Origin: Paraphysomonas bandaiensis
Lineage: Eukaryota > Chrysophyceae
Assembly (NCBI GenBank): GCA_965644295.1
Contig: CBFFRP010000378.1
Span: 451,821-515,820 of the forward strand
Reading direction: 5' to 3'
DNA length: 64,000 nucleotides
The notes beneath the pieces were generated by a model that worked only from the letters and a program-made list of their open reading frames with translations, made no database searches and was not told the origin of the DNA. Below are positions 56,308 to 64,000 of the stretch, one piece after another. Position numbers and translations under genes: made by a program. Positions within the stretch are counted from its first letter, which is position 1; every line of letters begins with the position of its first letter.

Positions 56308-57618
56308 TTATGAGCCTCTGTTTCGTTTGTATGAATTCTCTCTGATGACATCCACAGATGACTTCTGATCTTCTCCTAGACATCTCTTTCTATGCTTCTC
56401 GTATATAACGCCACACAAAGATTTCGTAAATATGTCTGCAGTCTGGTTATCAGTTCCAACGTGATACAATATCGCAGTGTTAAAACGTCCTTCTGGATCT
56501 ACATGTTCACGCACCCAGTGGTATTTGATTTCAATGTGTTTTGATCTTTTGTGGAACACTGGATTTAATGCTAGATCACGAGCACTCTGGCTATCTAAAA
56601 AAAATGGAGTGGGTTCGTACAGTCGAAGTCCCAATTCGGCCAACACCCCCCGAAGCCACACCAGTTCTTGCATGCCAGCGTACATAGCTTGGTACTCACT
56701 CTGCATTGAAGACGTAGACACAGTAACTTGTAAGATTGATTGCCAGGTGAGTGGTCCACCTGCTGCAAACACAATGTATCCAGTTGTCGACCTTCGTGAC
56801 ACAGTATCGCCTGCCCAGTCAGCGTCTGTGAAAATATGCATGTCAAAGCTCTTACCACTGAACCGAATACCTTTCCGCACAGTACCCCTGATGTATTGTA
56901 ACAAATAAGTCATCAACTTGCATGTAGCCTTTGTTGGTTTCGAAGCATATCGTGACAATAGGCCAACAGCATACGCAATATCTGGACGCGTATTCATTGA
57001 TAGATATAGCATGGCACCTAGTAAGCTACGATAGGGATAATTGTCGACTCCCTCTTCCTCCTGAGATGAGTTCTCACTATCAGTGCAATTAATCCTGTCC
57101 ATGGCATCTACAGGTAGTGGGGATTTGCGAACTTTGTTTGAAGGTCCAAGGAATGCTGCATATTTGGTGAGAATCTTTTCAGCGTATGTCGATTGGTCAA
57201 GTTGAATATAATTCTTGGTCCTTGTAACTCGAACGTTGAGAAAATGCTCTAATTCTCCCATGTCTGACATGTCAAATCTTTCACAAAACCGTTTCTTGAT
57301 TTCTGTCAAAATAGTCAGATCCGCACAAGCGATTACTATATCATCAACGTATATGGTTAAGTACACACGATGATCTTTGTACATCATATAATATAGACAT
57401 GGTTCTAAAATGCAGGGTTTGAATCCCAAAGACTTTATAAATCCATGTATGGTCTTCCACCATGAACGTGGAGAACTCCGAAGGCCATATAGTGAGCGAT
57501 ATAGTTTGAAACAGTGTCCTGGTGGCAACTGAAAATCGGGAGGAGGGTCCATGTACACGTCTCCTTCGATTTTAGCATAACAGAATGCATTCGACACGTC
57601 AAGTTGATGGATGTGCAT
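56308..57618 (-). CDS. Copia reverse transcriptase (C-terminal part) and RNase H
   Basis: The frame runs from HQLDVSNAFCYAKIEGDVYM through the reverse transcriptase catalytic YVDDIVIA to the Copia RNase H (TDADWAGD, SEYQAMYAG, DSQSARDLALNP, KHIEIKYHWVREH, ADIFTKSL). The conserved block that normally precedes this, ending around the ETFAPV motif, is missing: the previous frame ends its conserved part at RLVALGYGQ and this one begins, in another phase, about 30 residues later in family terms. A small deletion that is not a multiple of three explains both. The codons are otherwise intact, so the lesion is recent. Confidence 0.9.
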   Translation of the reverse strand: MHIHQLDVSNAFCYAKIEGDVYMDPPPDFQLPPGHCFKLYRSLYGLRSSPRSWWKTIHGFIKSLGFKPCILEPCLYYMMYKDHRVYLTIYVDDIVIACADLTILTEIKKRFCERFDMSDMGELEHFLNVRVTRTKNYIQLDQSTYAEKILTKYAAFLGPSNKVRKSPLPVDAMDRINCTDSENSSQEEEGVDNYPYRSLLGAMLYLSMNTRPDIAYAVGLLSRYASKPTKATCKLMTYLLQYIRGTVRKGIRFSGKSFDMHIFTDADWAGDTVSRRSTTGYIVFAAGGPLTWQSILQVTVSTSSMQSEYQAMYAGMQELVWLRGVLAELGLRLYEPTPFFLDSQSARDLALNPVFHKRSKHIEIKYHWVREHVDPEGRFNTAILYHVGTDNQTADIFTKSLCGVIYEKHRKRCLGEDQKSSVDVIRENSYKRNRGS

Positions 57619-60600
57619 ACTGTCCTTTGACCATATCCCAGAGCGACCAGACGAGCTTTATGCTTTTTTATTGATCCATCTTTATTGTATTTTCGTTTGA
57701 ACACATATCTGGACTTTAGAGGTCTAACACCAGGTGGCGTCTCAACGACATTAAACACTTCCCGCTTGAATAATGCATTCCGTTCTAATCGTCTAGCTTC
57801 CTTCCAATTTGAAGCTTCAGGACATGTCAATGACTCTTCATACGTCTCAGGCTCTCTATAAGTAGACGAGTTAGACATAAGTGCGCAATCACTCTCATCA
57901 CACAAGTTAACAATCTCCTCGTCATGGAGAAGGTTTACCTCACCCAGGGTGGACACATTAGTCAACACCCTTCGGATTCGCGTACGTTTACCACTGGTCT
58001 CCCTTGACTCAGCATGTACAGTACCACTATTCTCACTTGGCACACAAGAAGGTACATTCTCAAAGACACGATTCGCGCTGACCCCACTCGGTACAGCACC
58101 CGCACTACTCTCCGGCAAAGTACGAAGGGACATTCTCTTCCCTGGAATCTCATCCGCCGTAGACTTATTGGGCGTGTCACCCGAAGCCGGCGTAGATGAC
58201 GATCCACCTCTCTTGTCGTCACAAGAACGAGGTTTTGAGTACAGCCTGCGGTTATAGTCACCAGTCAACTCGGCAATATCACGTACGTGAATAGGGACTT
58301 TTTCTTCTATCTGCTCTTTCCCAGCAGTTACTAGCGCCCTAAACGCCACAATTAGTCCTTTTCGCACCACAACTCTCGTAGTCTTAAAGAGAAACCCGTC
58401 GTCCACATGATACGAACCAATCAGATGTTTAAACTCTTCAACTGATCGATCTAATGGGTCAGTTTTGACTAAGGCCTCTTCAAGCTCTGCATAGTACTCC
58501 TTATCTCTTGGAGGTATACTTTCATCATACAGAACATGTACTGATACGACTTCTTTGTCACCAAGCCACACACGGGATCCCTTTTTCGTATTGGATAGAC
58601 CTATGAAATACCCAGTCTGCGACTTCTCCTGCCAGTCCTTTCGACGATCACCTTTGGGAATAAGCACATAAGCCTTGCACCCCCAGCGTCGAAATCTCGA
58701 TAAGTCAGGGACTGAACCTCCTGGGACGCATTCCATTGGAGACATCCAACCTCGATATGTACGTGTAGGCATTCGTCGAACTATCATGCATGCATATACA
58801 TAAGCATCCCACCAAAAAATTACGGGTAATCCTGAGTCCATTAACAGAGCCAGAGTCATTTCTCCCAATGTTCGATTCCTACGCTCAGATACACCATTCA
58901 TCTCAGGGCTGTCTGTGGAGCTCCAAGTGATGCTAGTTCCAAACTTGCTCATTAAGTATTGCTGAATGGACTTGTCGATCAACTCAGCCCCCCCATCCGA
59001 ATGGTACTGTATCAACCGGTGTGAACCGGGATATGTAGGGAGTTTACTCTCAACCCAGTCCTTCACGCAACTCAACACCTCATTCGCAGACCGTGTCTCC
59101 AACGGATATTCCCAAAACTCCTTGGTGGCTATATCTGATAATGTCAGAACATATTTGTATCCTTGTCTGGATGGGCAATTGAAATATACAGCAATGTCCA
59201 CAGAAACCTTCTCAAGGAACTCTGTAGCTTGCAGTTCGTCATCTCTCTTTGCGGTGAATGATTTCCTTGTCATCTTTGATTTTGCGCAAGCTTTACAAAT
59301 ACCTTTCATTTTTCGTAAACTCTTCTTGCTGAGATGTCGTCGGGTTAATCCGCTCCCGGTAAAAAGTCTGTGTTTAAACGCTTCAATCAGCTTATGTTTG
59401 CTGACGTGTCCACAGCGCTTGTGTAACATCTCTAACGGATCTTCATGCACCTTGTCGGACAAATATACTTCCTCCAGCATTGTCAAATTTGGAAGATCAA
59501 GTATTTCCTGTAAATTTACATAAGGCATTCCGTTGCTTGAGTAGGTTGCCTCCAATACAGTCTCCCCAGTATCAAGTCGCACAACAGTGGGCTTGTTCAA
59601 CAACTGCAATCCATACCCGTGAGAACGGAGTATTCCTCCAGAGCAGATATTCTTGACTGATCCAGGGCAGATCTTGATGTCAGTCCAATCGCCAAAGCCT
59701 CCAGTTTCCTCATAGTGTAAACTGGATCCAGCTCTGGTTGTCTGTATATTTCCATCCTCCTTCTTGACCGTATGAAGGAAATTTCTGTCCTTAACAATGA
59801 ACAGTTTATTAGAGGCACAGCTGTCTAAATACACGGGTTCATCGGAAGTGTGTAGCACCTCTTCAGAGACACATGAATCATCATGCGGTTCCTCATACAT
59901 AATCATGTTCACAGAGTCCGAATCTTCCTCTTGCTCCTCTCTCCGCAAAAAACGATTCCAATCTGTGCGTTTTGCAGGCTTTTCGTCCAAAAATGGCCGG
60001 TTTTTGTCTCCTTGGGCAGAGTCACTACGTACTTGAGCACGAAATTTGCACTTATACGCACGATGTCTGGTGTCTCCACATACATAGCAGCCATCTGATT
60101 TTTTCTTCTCGTTGTTGTCTCTGCGACTCTCAGATCGATTCCTAGCGCCACGACTCTTTCCCTGCCTTCTTAATTTCGCGATCTTAAGGTCTCTCTTCTT
60201 CTTCCAGCACGATTTCTGTGAGTGACCCCGTTTGCCACATTTGGGATAGCTGCACACCTCATTTTCATCAGCAGTGGAATTCATGTTTACTTCGTCGGTG
60301 CCTTCTTTCGGGACACCTTTTGCCTGATCGTATCTCCTGCATATGGTGATCATATCAATAAAGGTTATGTCACCTTGTAGGTAGAGATTGGTGTACAATT
60401 GCTCCAAATCGCTTCGTGTTTCGAGGGCAGTCTGTAACTTCGTTTTTTTAGCGATGTCAGTGGGTGGTTCCCCCAACTCGGACATTTTTTGACAGATGCC
60501 GTTTAGTCGATCGATTGCTGCGCACACGAGTTCCCCCGGTAGAATTTTGAATCCTGCAAACTTCTTATTCAATTCAACTAATTCATATTGGATTTCCCCT

Positions 60601-61016
60601 CGAAACCGAACAATTAACCTAGAGATGAGTTCACTCGCTAACTGCTCTTTATCAGGATGGTCCTGCGGGAGCATATCCTTTTCCCGGAAGTACTGATCCA
60701 CGATCTCAAGGGCTTCAGCGACTGGTTGAACAGCTTCAAATATCGAACTGATGCACGTGTCTTTCCTCTCCAGCCACTTGTCCAGATCCTCCTTGTACTT
60801 ATTTCGGACTGTCACTGGCGCATTATTTGCTGGTCTTACTGGACGGTCCTCTAGACCCAGATGGTTCCTGTTCTTCCTCATCAACCACACTTTCAGATTC
60901 TTTGACCAATTCACTACACCGAACTGATCAAATTTAGGAAGAAGTTTCCACTCCGAACTACTGTCTGCTACCATGTTAGAAATAGACATTTTTAACAATA
61001 AGACCTTTGTTAACAC
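57619..61016 (-). CDS. Copia gag, protease, integrase and start of reverse transcriptase
   Basis: One frame, coding about 1130 residues. Gag-like helical region (LVVRF-type segments) up to about 270; two zinc knuckles, a variant CSYPKCGKRGHSQKSC and a canonical CYVCGDTRHRAYKC; protease active site YLDSCASN, with Cys where DSGA is usual; integrase zinc domain HKRCGHVSKHK to CKACAKSK; integrase core with D (VDIAVY), D (HSDGGAEL) and E (PEMNGVSERRNR); then the first reverse transcriptase motifs (LKSRYVFKRKYNKDG). An ATG at 61016 and others lie inside the 5' LTR. The later ATG at 60975 overlaps the LTR end and primer site, so there is no untranslated leader of the usual kind. Confidence 0.92.
60960..60973 (-). 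other. Primer-binding site
   Basis: Immediately inside the 5' LTR the coding strand reads TGGTAGCAGACAG. TGGTAGC complements the 3' end of many initiator-Met tRNAs, as in yeast Ty1. The tRNA of this organism is not in the window. Confidence 0.65.
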
Positions 61017-61293
61017 TTATATGGAATATTATATAATTATAAGAGATACCATACTTCATTCATTGACGTTCACCAACTCTTTCTATCTCTACTACACCAA
61101 CCATTTCTAGTACGATCTTACATCGTCACTATCTTGTACAGTCAGTATATTTCAGTTTTATCACTACAATGGCTATCATATTATTGGTTCTCATACTACA
61201 GCTAGCTACTACTGTATTCTTTGAGTAACGGATATAATTCTAATATCTTGGAAACTACAGCTTTTAATTGCTCACAAACAGCAGAACTCAACA
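60974..61293 (-). repeat. Copia 5' LTR
   Basis: 320 bp copy of 55861-56180, serving as the 5' LTR because the element is transcribed from the minus strand. Confidence 0.93.
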
Positions 61294-61470
61294 GTTTGTA
61301 TTCCTAACTACATGGTACACGTATACAATACAGTACTGTACTACTAATCATATAATACAGGACAAGTACACGTATATATTCTATATGTAAGTGGATAGTC
61401 CTACACTACCTCCCCTTATAATTGATGTGTTAATGTGTTATATTGACACTCAATTCTGTAAACTTTGTTA

Positions 61471-62850
61471 TTAATCTTCTTCATCAGAAGAATAAACCAC
61501 ATTTCGAGGTAGTAAATTTCTTACATTTTCATCAGGATGTTGAGTTAGGAAATTTTGTAGAGCATACGTTTTTCTAACGTTAGCCCATGGTTCCCATGTA
61601 GGTTTTTCATACCCTATCCAATGTACTAGAAATTTTATTTGACTTTTCGGACCTTTAGCTCGACCTCTTATTTTTGAAATATGGTCAATAGCATAAAAGT
61701 TTCCACCATCTTTACATGCCACTTGTAAGGGGTCAATAGTAGAGGGATCGTAATTAAATTCCCTTAATTTCTTTATATGATAGTCTTTATTACGTTTAGT
61801 AACTATATCTTGAAGAGTATATTTATCTCCAATAACATTGACTACTCGCATTGGACCTTTAAGATATGGTAATAACTTACTTGCCGGTCCAGGACGTAAA
61901 GCATTTTGTCTATGCTCAACTAACACATAAGAATTTATTGGAAATTCTTTTGTTTGTATATTTGGTGCAGTTGCCATGTGGATTTCATCATGTTTGCGAA
62001 GATTTCGTCTTGCAACATCCATAATAGTGGACTGAACCTTTTGTATTCTATCTATCCAATGTGATAGCTTTTGTTCGTTCCCGTCCAAGTTCTCATTGTG
62101 TTCAATGAATAAACTTTTATCTAAATCTACTGCATTCCCAAATAGAATACTAGCGGGAGTAACGCCGGTGCTTCTATGTTTAGAAGAATTCATAATTCTT
62201 TGTACTAAAGGTAGATACATTGACCAATTATTTAGTACATTTTTATCAAATATAATATTCCTTAAGTGCCTTAAAATTTCTTTATTAGCACGTTCAACTA
62301 TAGCATTTTCTTCTTTAGAATACGCCATCGAAAATGATTGATTACTTCCAACCATATCTATCAATGATTTTGTTAAATCATCCACAAATTCTGGTCCAAG
62401 ATCCGAATGAATCTCAATAGGTGCTCCATATCTACCCAGGTGTTGAAGCAATCCCTTTGCCGCCGCCATGGCAGTGAGATTCTTAGTAGGGATTAATTCT
62501 ACCCACCTAGAAAAAGAATCGATAATCACTAATATATTAGTGTATCCATCCTCATCTGGATGCAGACTCTGAATAAAATCCACTGCTATTCGTTGCATCG
62601 GGCCATATGTTGAGACAGTAAAGGGATGAGCATTAATTATTGGTTTAATTCTACTCATCTTTTGACAACAAGGACAAGTTTTAATAAATTTTGTCACATG
62701 TGCCCCTTGCTTTGACCATTTATGACCATTGTCTCGTAATTTTTGTATTGTACGATCAATACCATGATGACCTGTAACATTGTTATGAAATCTTTTAATA
62801 ATTTCCCATTCCTTGTTTGGAACTTGTTGTAAGGCAATAACAAGCCACAA
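61471..62850 (-). CDS. Orphan Ty3/Gypsy-type integrase with chromodomain
   Basis: An intact frame of 459 residues. Residues 20-70 form the H2C2 zinc domain (FHNNVTGHHGIDRT and CPCCQK). The core has D in IAVDFIQ, D in IHSDLGPEF and E in SKEENAIVERANKE. A GPF/Y-like segment (VLVEHRQNALRPGPASKLLP) follows. The end is a chromodomain (YAIDHISKIRG, FLVHWIGYEKPTWEPW) like that of chromoviruses, which steers integration to marked chromatin. No gag, protease or reverse transcriptase lies upstream and no LTRs were found. The first ATG falls just before the zinc domain. It may be a 5'-truncated element with an undamaged frame, or a host gene made from an integrase. Confidence 0.88.
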   Translation of the reverse strand: MWLVIALQQVPNKEWEIIKRFHNNVTGHHGIDRTIQKLRDNGHKWSKQGAHVTKFIKTCPCCQKMSRIKPIINAHPFTVSTYGPMQRIAVDFIQSLHPDEDGYTNILVIIDSFSRWVELIPTKNLTAMAAAKGLLQHLGRYGAPIEIHSDLGPEFVDDLTKSLIDMVGSNQSFSMAYSKEENAIVERANKEILRHLRNIIFDKNVLNNWSMYLPLVQRIMNSSKHRSTGVTPASILFGNAVDLDKSLFIEHNENLDGNEQKLSHWIDRIQKVQSTIMDVARRNLRKHDEIHMATAPNIQTKEFPINSYVLVEHRQNALRPGPASKLLPYLKGPMRVVNVIGDKYTLQDIVTKRNKDYHIKKLREFNYDPSTIDPLQVACKDGGNFYAIDHISKIRGRAKGPKSQIKFLVHWIGYEKPTWEPWANVRKTYALQNFLTQHPDENVRNLLPRNVVYSSDEED

Positions 62851-63333
62851 GTTGATAGTAAACGATAGTGTTATTAACTTGTTTTATCAGAGGTTATCTG
62901 TGATAATAATGACTAGCATTCTAATCTGTCTTCTATCACAGACTACACCTACAGCTCACTGCTTGGGCACATATATATGCCCTTACTCTATACCAATCCA
63001 CTGTACATATTGGACTGTACATATCCTACACCGTATTGTCATCATACACCGTATAATGGTATACCGTTACCCTACTGTAGCTGGCTGTCTACACTGTATA
63101 TATCCTGTATACTATACATCCACAGTATAGTGCAATATACAGCAGTATACTATCAAACCAAGCTTTCACTCCAATGACAGCCAACCTCCTATACGGGGAT
63201 GACAACACACCCTCCTATGTTCAGTCCAACGCCTGATCTCCTTATCGTCCATAAAATATGAACCTATAAATAAATATTAAATACCGTGACCTCAATCGGC
63301 TATTGCTCGACTAAGTCACAACCGCCCCCCCAT
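62851..63333. other. Gap before satellite
   Basis: 483 bases, rich in short TATAC-type runs (63050-63150). No gene or retroelement sequence is seen upstream of the integrase frame. Confidence 0.45.
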
Positions 63334-64000
63334 AATGCTCTGTGTCATAGGCTTAAACCCAAATGATACGCAGGCCTTTGCCTATAGACAACAAAAAGTG
63401 CTCTGTGTCATAGGCTAAAACCCAAATGATACGCAGGCAATTGTCTATAGACAGAATAAAAGAATGCTCTGTGTCATAGGCTTAAACCCAAATGATACGC
63501 AGGCCTTTGCCTATAGACAACAAAAAGTGCTCTGTGTCATAGGCTAAAACCCAAATGATACGCAGGCAATTGTCTATAGACAGAATAAAAGAATGCTCTG
63601 TGTCATAGGCTTAAACCCAAATGATACGCAGGCCTTTGCCTATAGACAACAAAAAGTGCTCTGTGTCATAGGCTAAAACCCAAATGATACGCAGGCAATT
63701 GTCTATAGACAGAATAAAAGAATGCTCTGTGTCATAGGCTTAAACCCAAATGATACGCAGGCCTTTGCCTATAGACAACAAAAAGTGCTCTGTGTCATAG
63801 GCTAAAACCCAAATGATACGCAGGCAATTGTCTATAGACAGAATAAAAGAATGCTCTGTGTCATAGGCTTAAACCCAAATGATACGCAGGCCTTTGCCTA
63901 TAGACAACAAAAAGTGCTCTGTGTCATAGGCTAAAACCCAAATGATACGCAGGCAATTGTCTATAGACAGAATAAAAGAATGCTCTGTGTCATAGGCTTA
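63334..64000. repeat. 129-bp satellite array (at least five copies)
   Basis: Units start with AATGCTCTGTGTCATAGGCT at 63334, 63463, 63592, 63721, 63850 and 63979, an exact period of 129 with no change seen between copies; the array runs off the window. Each unit is a doublet of two related halves of about 64 bp, differing at GGCTTAAACCC versus GGCTAAAACCC and at CCTTTGCCTATAGACAAC versus AATTGTCTATAGACAG. The second half holds the palindrome TGTCTATAGACA. Confidence 0.95.

Larger units (their letters stand above)
55856..61298 (-). mobile_element. Ty1/Copia LTR retrotransposon, recently inserted, defective
   Basis: The complete element at 55861-61293 (5.4 kb, coding on the minus strand) is flanked by the 5-bp target duplication GTTTG (55856-55860 and 61294-61298). 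LTRs are 320 bp and look identical. The order protease-integrase-reverse transcriptase-RNase H is that of Copia. It sits about 90 bases downstream of the recombinase gene. The coding frame is broken in the reverse transcriptase near 57620, so this copy cannot make a full polyprotein. Confidence 0.95.

Noticed and set aside
57435-57618. Continuation of the Copia first frame past 57618
   Set aside because: This stretch is the shadow of the real reverse transcriptase frame; conserved residues are in the other phase.
56477-60854. Several plus-strand ORFs across the Copia element
   Set aside because: They are antisense to the intact gag-pol frames.
63334-64000. Regular repeats resembling a CRISPR array
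   Set aside because: The whole 129-bp unit repeats without variable spacers and the DNA is eukaryotic; it is a satellite.

Overview
The window is nuclear DNA of a microbial eukaryote. It is AT-rich, genes lie on both strands, and most are cut by GT-AG introns of about 45-60 nt (a few of 22-36 nt, some longer). Housekeeping genes include ribosomal stalk protein RPLP1, complex I subunit NDUFS7, the NatA catalytic subunit NAA10 and a MYST histone acetyltransferase. Two gene-content clues point away from animals and fungi and weakly towards SAR or another algal-type lineage: an EDR2/DUF1336 C-terminal protein and an RPLP1 whose tail ends in a Met-Phe-polyGly-Asp-Tyr sequence instead of the usual Gly-Phe-Gly-Leu-Phe-Asp. 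The taxon is an inference.

Layout. 1-12.9 kb holds a GBD/FH3-PH protein (cut by the window edge), a fused NAA80-like acetyltransferase and ACTMAP-like protease, a TPR protein fused to prefoldin subunit 1, an unrecognised AT-hook protein, an EDR2_C protein and NAA10. 12.9-15.3 kb is repeats. 15.4-28.9 kb holds a SASA esterase-DOT1-like methyltransferase fusion, a SprT-like protease with a SUMO-interaction motif, a BTB protein, a coiled-coil protein, the MYST acetyltransferase and an IQ-motif protein. 28.9-44.4 kb is repeat-rich, with a sulfotransferase, a PAH-domain protein and a cytochrome P450. 44.4-53.7 kb has NDUFS7, a hAT-type non-autonomous element with a perfect 8-bp target duplication, RPLP1, a LINE-like fragment between inverted repeats, a TLC-domain membrane protein and an RNHCP zinc protein. 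53.9-64 kb is mobile-element territory: a Crypton-like tyrosine recombinase, a complete Copia element with apparently identical LTRs but a broken reverse transcriptase, an orphan Ty3-type integrase with chromodomain, and a 129-bp satellite array running off the end.

The main discovery-type signals are domain fusions supported by a single ORF or by phase-consistent splice junctions. In NAA80-ACTMAP, two enzymes of actin N-terminal maturation are joined in one chain. In TPR-PFDN1, an Hsp70/Hsp90-type adaptor is joined to a prefoldin beta-subunit. In SASA-DOT1, a carbohydrate-esterase fold is joined to a DOT1-like methyltransferase. Exon models were built by eye from splice sites and reading-frame phase. 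No alignment, transcript or database search was available.
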